A DNA stretch of 64,000 nt from JABDIP01 sp965250245 (GTDB taxonomy: Bacteria; Pseudomonadota; Alphaproteobacteria; DSM-16000; Inquilinaceae): assembly GCA_965250245.1 (NCBI GenBank), contig OZ252296.1, positions 2,046,001 through 2,110,000 of the forward strand, written 5' to 3'. This document shows, piece after piece, positions 25,798 through 34,811 of the stretch. The notes beneath the pieces are model-generated. The model made no database searches and had not been told where the DNA came from. It was given only the letters and a program-made list of their open reading frames with translations. The first letter of the stretch is position 1, and each line of letters begins with the position of its first letter. Position numbers and translations under genes: made by a program.

Positions 25798-25812
25798 CTT
25801 GCCGAGCTGCCG

Positions 25813-27306
25813 CTAATCTCTCCCGCGAGGCACCACCGCTTCCGCCTCGATCTCCACGTCGTACGGCCCGGCCAGGTTCGATATCTCGATCAGCGTGTTG
25901 GCCGGGCGGATGGCGCCGAAGTAGCGGCCGTGGACCCGGGAGACCGGCTCCCAGGTGTCGATGTCCTTCAGGTAGATGCGGGTGCGCACCACGTCGGTCA
26001 GGCGGCCGCCCAGGGACGAGATACTCGCGGCGATCTTGTCCAGGATGTAGACGGTCTGGCCGGCCGGGTCGCCGGGGCAGACCGGCTCGTCGGAGCCGTG
26101 GGTCGCGGTGGTGCCGCTGACCAGGATGCGGTCGCCGATGCGCGTGGCGCGCCCGAAGCCGGCGATCGGCTCCCAGACGCTGCCGGTGGAGACATAGGCG
26201 CGGTCCGGGTTGTCCTGAGAGGGGATGCGCTCGAAGACCGGCGGCAGGCGCTCCAGATGGTGACTCAGATCGCCGGACGCGGTGAGGAAGGGCGGCCTGC
26301 GGTACTCATCGCCGCAATCGCCGGGCACGGATTGCGCCTGGGCCAGCGCGGCGTCGATCGCCGCACGGTCGCCATCGTCCAGGGAGAACCCGAAGCAGCG
26401 CAGGTTGTCCGCCCGGTGCTCGCGCTCGCCAAGCCGGGCGCCGACGATCACCGCCGCCACCGCCGGCTGGTCCAGCACCCAGCGCGTCGCCACGTTGGAC
26501 ACCGATACGCCGTGCCGCTCGGCCACCGACGACAGCGCGGCCAGGATGCCCTGGAAGACGGGCCAGCCGCCGATGACGTCGATGAAGCGCTTGTACTTCA
26601 TCCGGCTCCAATCGCCGATCTCCGCGGGCTCCGAAGCGCCGATCCACTTGTCGCTCAGAAACCCGCCGGCCAGCGTGCCATAGGCCAGCAGGCCGATGCC
26701 GTTCTCACGGCAGAAATCGCCCATCCGGCCGGTGGCGCGCCGGTCCAGCACCGACAGGCTGACCTGGTTGGAGGCGACGGGGATGCCGTGCCGGACCAGC
26801 AGGTGCAGGTGGTCGGTGTCGAAATTGGTCACGCCGAGCTGGCCGATGACGCCCGATGCCTGCAAGTCGGCGAGATGCTTCAGGGCATCGAGATAGCCCG
26901 GATGCTCGAACGACCACCAATGCAGCTGCAGCAGGTCGAGGCGCTCCACGCCGAGCCTGTCCAGCCGCTCCTGCACCCCGGCGCGCACGATTTCCGCGGT
27001 CATCGGTCCCGGCTCCGGGCACCATTTGGTTAGCAGGTGGGGCGCGGCGCCTGGCCCCGCCCGCCGTGCCGCCTCGCCGGCGATCAGCTCGGCGCTGCCG
27101 TAATGGTCGGCCATGTCGAAGGTGTCGAAGCCCGCCGCGGCGTAGTCGCCCAGCGCAGTCGCCGCCCGGTCGATGTCGAGCGCACTGCCGTCGCGCTCCA
27201 TGTCCGCGACCTGCCACAGCCCGGTCACCATGCGGCTGATCTCCAGCCCCGGCGCCAGTTCGCCGCGCTCCGGCCGTGTGCTGCTTTCCAATCCAGCCCC
27301 CGTCAT
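25813..27306 (-). CDS. aldo/keto reductase-RidA fusion protein
   Basis: 497 residues. Residues ~20-350 are an aldo/keto reductase with catalytic D64, Y69 (DMADHYG), K94 (LLTKW) and H129 (LQLHWW). Residues ~375-497 are a RidA/YjgF domain (RILVSGTTATHG; GGRLTDVVRTRIYLKDIDTW; ANTLIEISNLAGPYDVEIEAEAVV). The RidA Arg needed for imine hydrolysis (PARS in E. coli) is Asn here, so this domain is of the non-deaminase Rid type. It may bind a reactive intermediate made or used by the reductase. The separate AKR gene at 27.7 kb, across a divergent promoter, is a close paralogue of its first domain. Confidence 0.9.
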   Translation of the reverse strand: MTGAGLESSTRPERGELAPGLEISRMVTGLWQVADMERDGSALDIDRAATALGDYAAAGFDTFDMADHYGSAELIAGEAARRAGPGAAPHLLTKWCPEPGPMTAEIVRAGVQERLDRLGVERLDLLQLHWWSFEHPGYLDALKHLADLQASGVIGQLGVTNFDTDHLHLLVRHGIPVASNQVSLSVLDRRATGRMGDFCRENGIGLLAYGTLAGGFLSDKWIGASEPAEIGDWSRMKYKRFIDVIGGWPVFQGILAALSSVAERHGVSVSNVATRWVLDQPAVAAVIVGARLGEREHRADNLRCFGFSLDDGDRAAIDAALAQAQSVPGDCGDEYRRPPFLTASGDLSHHLERLPPVFERIPSQDNPDRAYVSTGSVWEPIAGFGRATRIGDRILVSGTTATHGSDEPVCPGDPAGQTVYILDKIAASISSLGGRLTDVVRTRIYLKDIDTWEPVSRVHGRYFGAIRPANTLIEISNLAGPYDVEIEAEAVVPRGRD

Positions 27307-27350
27307 TTGCCCCCGACGGGCGATAGTCTACGCTGGCAGCCGGCGGATCA

Positions 27351-27707
27351 ATGGCGGGGCCGATGGCGGACGACGAATTCCAGCTCTACGACTTGAAGGT
27401 CGAATGGATGGCGGGCGACCGGCCGTGCTGGTGCGGCGCGAAGGCCGGCGACCATTTCACCCTCAAGGGCGAGCATATCGAGATGCCGGCTGGCCAGACC
27501 TGGTCGATCTACACCCTGGCGCCGTTGCTGCCTCTGCTGCCGGCCAAGCAGCGCATGACCGACGCCAATGACTGGATGACCACGGACACCGATATCGCCT
27601 GCCCGGACCCGAATTGCGGCGCCCGGTTCCGCATCAGCCGCACCGGCACCCGCAGCTTCCGTCATTCCGAGACGACGGCCACCAAGCGGCCGGACGCCGA
27701 TGGGTGA
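27351..27707 (+). CDS. TIGR04076-family small protein
   Basis: 118 residues. YDLKVEWMAGDRPCWCGAKAGDHF, EMPAGQTWSIYTLAPLLPLLPAKQR, NDWMTTDTDIACPDPNCGARFRI follow the TIGR04076 pattern, with four Cys that could bind a metal. Its role is unknown. The stop overlaps the start of the following AKR gene by 8 bases, so the two are co-translated. An internal ATG at 27363 is an alternative start. Confidence 0.8.
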   Translation: MAGPMADDEFQLYDLKVEWMAGDRPCWCGAKAGDHFTLKGEHIEMPAGQTWSIYTLAPLLPLLPAKQRMTDANDWMTTDTDIACPDPNCGARFRISRTGTRSFRHSETTATKRPDADG

Positions 27708-28740
27708 GGTGCCAAGGGCCGAGCTGGCGCCCGGCTACGCCATCTCGCGGCTGATCAAGGGCGGCTGGCATCTGGCCGGCGGTCATGGCGCCATCGACCG
27801 CGACGCCGCGATCGCCGACATGGCGGCCTTCGTGGAGGCCGGCATCACCACCTTCGACTGCGCCGACCACTACACCGGCGTGGAGGCGATGATCGGCGAT
27901 TTCCGTGCCGCCTACCCGTCGCTGGCCGCGCAGACCCAGATCCACACCAAGATGGTGCCCGACTACGACCGGCTCGCCTCGGCCGACCGCGCCTATGTGG
28001 AGGGCATCATCGACCGCTCGCTTCGCCGGCTGCGGGTGGAACGGCTCGACCTGGTGCAGTTCCACTGGTGGGACTTCGCGGTGCCGCGCTTCGTCGAGGC
28101 CGCCCTGGTCCTCCAGGACCTGAAGCAGGCCGGGAAGATCGCCCATATCGGCACCACCAACTTCGACACCGCGCGGCTGCGTGCGCTGGTGGAGGCCGGC
28201 GTGGAGCTGGCCGCCAACCAGCCGCAATACTCGCCGCTCGATCTCAGGCCGGATGGCGGTCTGATCGACTACTGCACCGGCCAGGGCATCCAACAGCTCT
28301 GCTACGGCACCCTGGCCGGCGGTTTCCTCTCCACCGGCTGGCTGGGCCGGGACGAACCCGAGGGCCCGTTCGAGAACCGGTCGCTGACCAAGTACAAGCT
28401 GATCATCGAGGATTTCGGCGGTTGGGCCCTGTTCCAGGCGCTCCTCGCCGCGCTCGACCGCATCGCCGCCAGGCACGACGCCAGCATTCCGCTGGTCGCG
28501 CTGCGCTGGGTGCTGGACCGGCCCGGGATCGCCGGCGCCATCGTCGGCGCCACCTCGGCCCGGCACCTGGCCGAGAACCGGCGGGTATTCGACATCGCGC
28601 TCGACGACGAGGACCGGGCGGCGATCGGGGCGGTGACCGACCGCCGGACCGGACCCGAGGGCGACTGCTACGATTTGGAACGCGACAAGGACGGCCGCCA
28701 CGGCCGCATCATGCGCTACAACCAGAACGCCGCCGACTAG
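27700..28740 (+). CDS. aldo/keto reductase
   Basis: 346 residues. The catalytic tetrad is visible: Asp and Tyr in TTFDCADHYTG, Lys in IHTKMV and His in VQFHWWDF. The tail GDCYDLERDKDGRHGRIMRYNQN is characteristic of a bacterial AKR subgroup. It shares many blocks with the AKR half of the fusion gene at 25.8-27.3 kb (HWW; TLAGGFLS; ALRWVLDRP), showing a local duplication. The enzyme should reduce or oxidise a sugar or carbonyl compound with NAD(P)H. Confidence 0.9.
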   Translation: MGEVPRAELAPGYAISRLIKGGWHLAGGHGAIDRDAAIADMAAFVEAGITTFDCADHYTGVEAMIGDFRAAYPSLAAQTQIHTKMVPDYDRLASADRAYVEGIIDRSLRRLRVERLDLVQFHWWDFAVPRFVEAALVLQDLKQAGKIAHIGTTNFDTARLRALVEAGVELAANQPQYSPLDLRPDGGLIDYCTGQGIQQLCYGTLAGGFLSTGWLGRDEPEGPFENRSLTKYKLIIEDFGGWALFQALLAALDRIAARHDASIPLVALRWVLDRPGIAGAIVGATSARHLAENRRVFDIALDDEDRAAIGAVTDRRTGPEGDCYDLERDKDGRHGRIMRYNQNAAD

Positions 28741-28768
28741 CGATCCCGGGAGTCACGCCGGCGGCCGC

Positions 28769-31303
28769 TCAGCCGGCCAGTTGGCGCGCCACCTGACCCC
28801 GGCCGCGTGGCGCCGCGCCCAGTCCGCCCGCCATCCCGGCGGCCAGGGCGGACAGGATGCCGAGCGCCAGCGGGATGCCGAGCGCCAGTGGTCCCGGGGC
28901 CCAGGCCACCCGCAGGGCTTCGTCCACCAGCCAGTATCCGCCCAGAAGCCCGGCCGTACCGCCCAACGCCGCCGCCAGCAGCCCGATACCGGCGGCTTCC
29001 GCCAGGCGGGCCGCGGCGATCTCCAACCGCGAAGCGCCGATCAGCGCGAAGGCCAGGGCCTCGCGGCGCCGGCCGTCGACATCGGCGGCAACGACCGCCG
29101 TCAGAGATAGCGCACCGGCGACGAGCAGCGTCGCCGCGACCGCCAGCGAGGCCCACACGCCGCCCTCGATCACCTCGGTCACCTGGGCGACGATCACCCG
29201 GACATCGATCGCGGTCACGTTTGGCGCGGTCCGCGACAGGTCGCGGATCAGGGCGTCGACCGCCGGATCGGTCTCGCCCTCCAGGGACATGATCCAGGAA
29301 TGCGGCGCGTCGCGGAACGGCTGCGGCGACGCCACGAGGAGGAACTCCGGCCGGAAGGTCCGGTGGTATTCCTTGCGGATGTTCACGACCCGGGAGGTGA
29401 AGGCTCTGCCGAGCACGCTGTAGGTCAGGGTGTCGCCGGGCTTCAGGTCGAAGGCCTCGGCCACGTCCTCCTCCGCCGAGATCAGCGGCGCGCCGGCGTG
29501 GTCGGCCGGCCACCATTCCCCGCCCAGCAGTTCCGCCCCGGTCGGCTCGGCGGCCCAGGAGAAGCTGCGGTCGCCCTCGATCACCCAGGACTTGTCCGGG
29601 TCGATCAGCGCCTCCTCCGCCGGCACGCCGTTGACCGCCAGGATCGACGCGCGCATGAACGGCGAGGCCTGCAGGGCTCCGAGCGCGGCGTCGTCCCCGA
29701 CCCGCTGCCTGATCTCCTCCACCTGGTCGGGCTGCACGTCGATCAGCACCAGGTCCGGAATGCGGTCCGGCAGCTCGGCACGCAGGGCCGCCTCCAGCGA
29801 GCCCTGGGCGGCCAGGATGGCGGTGATGCCGGCGATGCCGATACCGATCGCGACCGCCTTCGTCGCGGCCGCGCCGGGTATGCCCAGCCCCTGCAACGAG
29901 ACCAGCCCGATGAAGCTCTGCGGCTGTCTGCGCGCCGCCAGCCGTGCCAGCGCCCAGCCACCCAGCCCCAGCGCCGCGCTGGCGAGCGCGAGGCCGGCGG
30001 CCGCAATCGCCGCGAGCGCCGGAACCGGCAGGCTGAGGACGGCGAAGACGACGGCCGCGGCGATCACCGCCGCGCCGGCCGTCAGATGGCGCGGGTCGGC
30101 CGCGAGCTCGGCATCGCCGCTGCGCATAGCGGTGCCGGGGGAGAGCCGTGCCGCCCCCGACAGCGCCGCGGCGCTGGCCCCGGCCAGGCCGAGACCCAGG
30201 GTCGCGGCCGCCTGCAGGGCCGGGGCGGCGAGGGACGCCAGATCCCATTGCAGGTGGAGCCGGGCCGCCGCCACATCCATGACGAGTCCGGTCACGGCCA
30301 CCGCCAGGCCCAGCCCCGCCACCAGGCCGACACCGCCGGCAATCGCGATGATGGCGCCGTGCAGGGCGACGACGATCGGCGGCGTGGCGCCCGACAGGCG
30401 GTACAGCGCGATGGTGCGGGCGCGCCGCGCGATCCAGACCTGGGCCGCCGCCCAGGCTCCGGCCAACCCGATGCACAGGGCGACGATCCCGGCGATTCCG
30501 AGGAAGGTGGTCGTGCGTTCCACGGTGCGGCGCACCCGGTCGCCGGCATCCTGTGGCGTCTCCAACTCCCAGCCGCGCTCCGGCGTCAGGTCACGCACCG
30601 CCGCGATGCCCGTCTGTCGGGGCGTCCCGTCCGGCAGCCGCACGCGGTACCGGAAGTCGACCAGCGATCCAAGCTGCAGCAGGCCGGTCTGCTGCAGCCG
30701 GTCCATCGCCACGATCACCCGCGGCCCCACCAGGAAGCGGCCGGCCGACAGGCGATCCGGCTCGGTCTCCAGCACGCCGGCGATGACGAATCCGGTCTCG
30801 CCAAGGGTGATGGTGTCGCCGAGCGCGGCCCCGAGGCGGCTGAGCAGCGCCGGCTCGACGATCGCCGCCGGGCGGGCGCCGTCGGCTGCCAGCACCGTGG
30901 CGATCGGCGCATCTCCCTCCAGGGCGACGGTGCCGTACAGCGGATATAGGGTGTCCACAGCCTTCAGCTCAACCGTCAGGCGTTGCCCGTCGACCAGGGC
31001 GGAGGTGCGCAACTCGGCGGCTCGCGAGACGGTCCCGACGGTCCCCAGGGCCCCGACTATCTCCTCGTCGAGCGGCACGTTCACGACCGTGACGGCGATG
31101 TCGCCGCCGAGGATGCGGGTGCCGCTCCGGTCCAGTGCCTTGACCAGGCCGTCACCGAGCATCCAGACGGCCCCAAGCATCAGGGCGGCGATCACCACGC
31201 AGGCGATGAACAGCCGCAGGCCGAAGATCCCGGCCGCGAGCTCGGCGCGGAGCAGGGTTCCGAGGATGCCTGCCTGGGTGCGGAATGAGCCCGATCGGTC
31301 CAT
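28769..31303 (-). CDS. FtsX/MacB-type ABC transporter permease, double-domain
   Basis: 844 residues from the ATG at 31303. A first membrane segment (LFIACVVIAALMLGAVWML) is followed by a ~220-residue periplasmic domain, three segments near 330-450, more segments near 480-560, a second periplasmic domain and a last three-helix group at the C-terminus. This is the fused-FtsX layout of exporters that pull a lipophilic or lipoprotein substrate from the inner membrane. The start lies 1 base after the ATPase stop, so the two subunits are coupled. The substrate is unknown. Confidence 0.88.
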   Translation of the reverse strand: MDRSGSFRTQAGILGTLLRAELAAGIFGLRLFIACVVIAALMLGAVWMLGDGLVKALDRSGTRILGGDIAVTVVNVPLDEEIVGALGTVGTVSRAAELRTSALVDGQRLTVELKAVDTLYPLYGTVALEGDAPIATVLAADGARPAAIVEPALLSRLGAALGDTITLGETGFVIAGVLETEPDRLSAGRFLVGPRVIVAMDRLQQTGLLQLGSLVDFRYRVRLPDGTPRQTGIAAVRDLTPERGWELETPQDAGDRVRRTVERTTTFLGIAGIVALCIGLAGAWAAAQVWIARRARTIALYRLSGATPPIVVALHGAIIAIAGGVGLVAGLGLAVAVTGLVMDVAAARLHLQWDLASLAAPALQAAATLGLGLAGASAAALSGAARLSPGTAMRSGDAELAADPRHLTAGAAVIAAAVVFAVLSLPVPALAAIAAAGLALASAALGLGGWALARLAARRQPQSFIGLVSLQGLGIPGAAATKAVAIGIGIAGITAILAAQGSLEAALRAELPDRIPDLVLIDVQPDQVEEIRQRVGDDAALGALQASPFMRASILAVNGVPAEEALIDPDKSWVIEGDRSFSWAAEPTGAELLGGEWWPADHAGAPLISAEEDVAEAFDLKPGDTLTYSVLGRAFTSRVVNIRKEYHRTFRPEFLLVASPQPFRDAPHSWIMSLEGETDPAVDALIRDLSRTAPNVTAIDVRVIVAQVTEVIEGGVWASLAVAATLLVAGALSLTAVVAADVDGRRREALAFALIGASRLEIAAARLAEAAGIGLLAAALGGTAGLLGGYWLVDEALRVAWAPGPLALGIPLALGILSALAAGMAGGLGAAPRGRGQVARQLAG

Positions 31304-31304
31304 C

Positions 31305-32066
31305 TCAGCCGACCACCCGTCCGCCATCCAGCGCGATCGCCCTGTCGCAGCGCTGCGCCAGTGTTTCGTCATGGGTGACGAGCAGCATCGCCGCGCCGCT
31401 GTCGCGGACCAGCGACAGCATGGTCTCGGCCACCCCATTGCCGGTCTTGCGGTCCAGATTGCCGGTCGGCTCGTCGGCCAGCAGCAGACGCGGCCCGGCG
31501 ACGAAGGCCCGGGCGATGGCGACACGCTGCTGCTCGCCGCCCGACAGGGCGGACGGACGGTGGGTCAGGCGATGGCCCAGCCCGACCCGTTCCAGGATCG
31601 CCGCCGCCCGGTCCCGAGCCTCCGCCTCGCCCGACAGCATCAGCGGCAAGGCGACGTTCTGCAGCGCCGTCATCGCCGGCACCAGGTGATAGGCCTGGAA
31701 GACGATACCGATGTTTCTGCGCCGCAAATGGGTGCGCTGGCGTTCGCCGGCTTGGGCGATGTCGACGCCGAGGACGCGCACACGACCGCCGGTCGGCACC
31801 TCCAGGCCACCGATCATGGCGATCAGGGAGGATTTTCCCGAGCCGGACGGGCCGGTCACCGCCACCACCTCGCCGGCGTCGACCGACAGGTCGAGACCCT
31901 GCAACACCGCGATCTCGCCTGACACTGTCGGGTAGGACAGGCCCGCGCCGTCCAGTCTGACGATGCAGGTGTCCGCGGTTTGTGCAAAGGCTGCGACGAT
32001 GACGGCCTCCGTTGCGATGGTCCTCAGCCAACATAGGGTGATCGGGCGGCAATGCCATAACCGCAT
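31305..32066 (-). CDS. LolD/MacB-type ABC transporter ATP-binding protein
   Basis: About 253 residues. Walker A is GPSGSGKSS, the signature LSGGEQQRVAIARAF and Walker B LLLADEPTGNLD, with VTHDETLAQRCDRAIALDGGRVV at the end; this is the LolD/MacB/YbbA branch. It powers the FtsX-type permease encoded immediately downstream. The start is uncertain: GGAGG at about 32008 is not followed by any ATG, GTG or TTG in frame, so I use the ATG at 32066. That leaves a poorly conserved N-terminus of about 35 residues. Confidence 0.88.
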   Translation of the reverse strand: MRLWHCRPITLCWLRTIATEAVIVAAFAQTADTCIVRLDGAGLSYPTVSGEIAVLQGLDLSVDAGEVVAVTGPSGSGKSSLIAMIGGLEVPTGGRVRVLGVDIAQAGERQRTHLRRRNIGIVFQAYHLVPAMTALQNVALPLMLSGEAEARDRAAAILERVGLGHRLTHRPSALSGGEQQRVAIARAFVAGPRLLLADEPTGNLDRKTGNGVAETMLSLVRDSGAAMLLVTHDETLAQRCDRAIALDGGRVVG

Positions 32067-32187
32067 TCCACTGCCCGTGCCGGAATTCGGCTGGTGCGGG
32101 CGGCAACCCTTGTCTGGTTGCGACGGGCTGGTCGGATTTCCTCGTCCGTATCCGTCTAATCGTGAAACGACAGAGGGAGACCAGGCC

Positions 32188-32562
32188 ATGCCGTCCCATC
32201 ACACTGGCGGGTGCCTGTGCACGGCGGTCCGCTACGAGGCGACCGGGGAGCCCGTTCACGCCATCCAATGCTATTGCCGCGACTGCCAGCACATGTCCGG
32301 TGGCGGCAATGCACCGCAACTGGCCGTCATGCGCGCCACCGTGACCCTGTCCGGTCCGCTGACGACCTTTGGCGTCAAGGCGGATTCCGGCAATGACGTC
32401 GAGCTCGGCTTCTGCGGGCAATGCGGGTCGCCGATCTACAAGACGACGACATTCATGCCGGAGCTGATCTTCCTGTTCGCCGGCTCCCTCGACGATCCGG
32501 CGGCCTTCGAGCCACGCAACAAGGTCTACGAAGAGCGGCGCCAGCCCTGGGATCGGAGCTGA
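32188..32562 (+). CDS. GFA/CENP-V-type zinc-binding protein
   Basis: 124 residues. Zinc ligands appear as GGCLC, QCYCRDCQ and FCGQCGSPIY, the full set for the Gfa fold. The end PRNKVYEERRQPW is typical of this family. GAGGGAG precedes the ATG. It is divergent from the ABC exporter operon. The substrate is unknown; it is a distant paralogue of the 19.6-kb gene. Confidence 0.87.
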   Translation: MPSHHTGGCLCTAVRYEATGEPVHAIQCYCRDCQHMSGGGNAPQLAVMRATVTLSGPLTTFGVKADSGNDVELGFCGQCGSPIYKTTTFMPELIFLFAGSLDDPAAFEPRNKVYEERRQPWDRS

Positions 32563-32637
32563 ACGGTCTGCGGCAGGCCGGTGACCGCGCTCCCCGCGGC
32601 CAACCCGGCCAGGGCCCGGCCGTCACACCGATGGCGC

Positions 32638-32687
32638 CATCAACCTGAGGTGGTTTTCCGCTGGTTGGCATCAAACCTGAGGGGTTG
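32638..32687. repeat. two imperfect direct repeats, 31 bp apart
   Basis: CATCAACCTGAGGTGGTT at 32638 recurs as CATCAAACCTGAGGGGTT at 32669 in the 219-bp gap before the next gene. The spacing is about three DNA turns. It might be a pair of regulator sites or a chance duplication. Confidence 0.4.
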
Positions 32688-32781
32688 GTAAGCTGCCGAA
32701 CAGTGGATTTGATGCATCGGCGCCGCTTCGGTGTCCCGGGTCTTCCTCACCTTGCCTGCAATCAGGGAATTCAAGTCACCA

Positions 32782-33330
32782 ATGTCAAAGCCGCAATACG
32801 CACGCCCGTTAGGCCTCGTCTTTCTCTTCGTGCTTCTGTGCTGTGGGGGTGTCGAGGTGACAGTTGCCGGCAATACAGAGATCGAGACTCGCGTCGTTAC
32901 GCGCCATGCCGGGCCGGTCAAAGGCCTTCACGCGTCACACGGCGAGGACTTCGAGCGCAGTGTCAGATCGGCTCTCCAGCGGCTGCTCAATCGGCCGGAT
33001 GGCTTCGTGGTGTTCGAACATTCCGGGACCGGAAAGTTCGTACAGTTCGCCACGTCTAAGGCGCGCGGCCTTCTGCTGGACGTTCCCCGTCAGATCCTGA
33101 GTTATGACGAGGACATCCGGGCCGAGGCGTATTTCGCTGAACAGGGCATCGACGCCGCGTATACAGGGCCGCTTTACAGCCCGCAAACCGGGGCGCAGGT
33201 CGGCATTCAACGGTCGTTCCAGGTCATTCTTGGGTCGGATGTCGAAACGGCGGCGGCGATGACCGCCGAGTTCTTTACCCAGGTCTATCGCATCGATCCG
33301 AACAAAGGCATGCGCTTCATAGAAGAGTGA
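32782..33330 (+). CDS. hypothetical protein with N-terminal membrane/signal segment
   Basis: 182 residues from the ATG at 32782. Residues ~9-29 (LGLVFLFVLLCCGGVEVTVAG) are a signal peptide, possibly a lipoprotein or anchor. The rest reads as one soluble domain (FERSVRSALQRLLNRPDGFVVFEHSGTGKFVQFATS; AEAYFAEQGID; AEFFTQVYRIDPNKGMRF). No family is recognised. The gene uses less GC-biased codons in its first third than its neighbours. It stands alone between the GFA and GNAT genes. Confidence 0.65.
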   Translation: MSKPQYARPLGLVFLFVLLCCGGVEVTVAGNTEIETRVVTRHAGPVKGLHASHGEDFERSVRSALQRLLNRPDGFVVFEHSGTGKFVQFATSKARGLLLDVPRQILSYDEDIRAEAYFAEQGIDAAYTGPLYSPQTGAQVGIQRSFQVILGSDVETAAAMTAEFFTQVYRIDPNKGMRFIEE

Positions 33331-33370
33331 TCTTGCTACCGGCGCGCCCTCCGATCGCGCAACGTCCGGT

Positions 33371-33865
33371 TCAATCGAGCGCGATGCACAGGCGGTGCTC
33401 AAGTCCGATGCGACCCTGGAACACAGGGCCGCTGTCGGTCATTCCGACGCTTCGATAGAGCGACAGGGCGGCGGTGTTGTCGGCATCGACAGACAGCGCC
33501 AGCCGTTTCGCCCGCGGCCAGATCGACCTGCACATGGTCAGGGCGCCGGACAACGCGGCCCGCCCGTACCCGAGCCCCTGCCAATTGGCGCCGATCTTCA
33601 GCGCGTGCAGCGTCACCATGTCGTCCGACGCCCAATCCGGCGAGCAGGGCGGCCGCTTCAGAATGACAAGCCCGACTGGGGCGGCATCGACCAGGATGCC
33701 AAATCCACGCATGCAGGGCGGTGCGCCGTCCAGGCATTCCGCGACCGACTGTTCGAACGATCCGCCGAATTCGATCTGAGGTTCCGGAATCTTCAGCCGG
33801 CGCAGTCGATCGATTTGCCGCGCGTCCAACTGGCAAAGATCACGTATGTCGATGGTCGGGGTCAT
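33371..33865 (-). CDS. GNAT-family N-acetyltransferase
   Basis: 164 residues from the ATG at 33865. The acetyl-CoA loop is recognisable in WQGLGYGRAALSGALTMC, and LALSVDADNTAALSLYRSVGM is the usual C-terminal strand-helix. The acceptor is unknown. It lies head-to-head with a second GNAT gene across a 158-bp gap. Confidence 0.82.
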   Translation of the reverse strand: MTPTIDIRDLCQLDARQIDRLRRLKIPEPQIEFGGSFEQSVAECLDGAPPCMRGFGILVDAAPVGLVILKRPPCSPDWASDDMVTLHALKIGANWQGLGYGRAALSGALTMCRSIWPRAKRLALSVDADNTAALSLYRSVGMTDSGPVFQGRIGLEHRLCIALD

Positions 33866-34023
33866 TGTCCCGGACGGCCGGTTCGGTGTTGCCCAGAGAG
33901 GCCTGCCAATCGATCCTCGGTCCGGGAGCGGAGGTGTCAAGCCTGCGCCCACTTGCGGGACTCGTCGATGGCCGTCAGCCGATTGGCCGTTGTCGGATGG
34001 CGCCCCGTGCCCGCAAGATCGAG

Positions 34024-34728
34024 ATGATGGAAGACCGCAGACAAAGCACGGCGCGCGTCGCGCAGAGCGATCCCGCGCCATTGCCCGAACGGGCGCCGTT
34101 GCAGGGGCAGACGGTGTGCCTGGAGCCGATCGATCCGGCACTTCACGCCGCCGACCTGTACGCCGCTTCGCATGAGGAGGCGGATCCGGCGGTCCTGTGG
34201 CGCTACATGTCGCACGCACCGGTTCCGGATCGGGCGGCCTTCGCCGAGGGCCTTGCCGAGGCGGCCCGGTCGGACGACCCGCTCTATTTCGCGATCCGCG
34301 ACCTCCAAAGCGGTCGCGCCGCCGGGGTGGCGAGCTACCTGCGGATCACGCCCGTGCACCGGGTGATCGAGATTGGCGCCATCTGGTTCGGGCCCGCGCT
34401 GCAACAGACCCGGCAGGCGACCGAGGCGCTATTCCTGATGATGCGCCACGCCCTGGACGACCTCGGCTATCGGCGGCTGGAATGGAAATGCGATGCCGCC
34501 AACGCGCCGTCCCGACGGGCGGCGTTGCGGCTCGGCTTCACCTTCGAGGGCCTTTTCCACCAGCACATGATCGTCAAGGGGCGCAACCGTGACACCGCCT
34601 GGTATTCCATCCTGGACGGCGAGTGGCCGGCGGTGCGCGACCGGATCGAACGCTGGCTGTCGCCGGACAATTTCGATGCCGATGGCCGCCAGCGGAGGGC
34701 GCTCTCTGACGCGAGCCCGGACCGCTAG
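34024..34728 (+). CDS. RimJ/RimL-type GNAT N-acetyltransferase
   Basis: About 234 residues. LQGQTVCLEPIDPALHAADLYAA, EIGAIWFGPALQQTRQATEALFLMMRHALDDLGYRRLEWKCDAANAPSRRAALRLGFTFEG follow the RimJ/RimL acetyltransferase pattern. A frequent annotation for this subgroup is acetylation of ribosomal-protein or small-molecule amines. The ATG at 34024 is chosen; 34027 and an upstream ATG at 33997 are also in frame. It is unrelated in sequence to the neighbouring GNAT. Confidence 0.85.
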   Translation: MMEDRRQSTARVAQSDPAPLPERAPLQGQTVCLEPIDPALHAADLYAASHEEADPAVLWRYMSHAPVPDRAAFAEGLAEAARSDDPLYFAIRDLQSGRAAGVASYLRITPVHRVIEIGAIWFGPALQQTRQATEALFLMMRHALDDLGYRRLEWKCDAANAPSRRAALRLGFTFEGLFHQHMIVKGRNRDTAWYSILDGEWPAVRDRIERWLSPDNFDADGRQRRALSDASPDR

Positions 34729-34811
34729 GCCTACGATCCCGGCATACGTCGCGTACGGAATCGCCTAAGCTTGATGTCCGAAAGAGAGACTTGAGGGCGC
34801 GGGGAGGAACC

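Noticed and set aside
29300..31922. Very long plus-strand open frames opposite the ABC exporter genes
   Set aside because: They mirror third-position GC of the exporter genes and encode low-complexity R/A/P/S-rich sequence without domains.
32008..32030. Strong GGAGG box as the translation start of the exporter ATPase
   Set aside because: No ATG, GTG or TTG follows in frame at a usable distance, so the ATG at 32066 was used.
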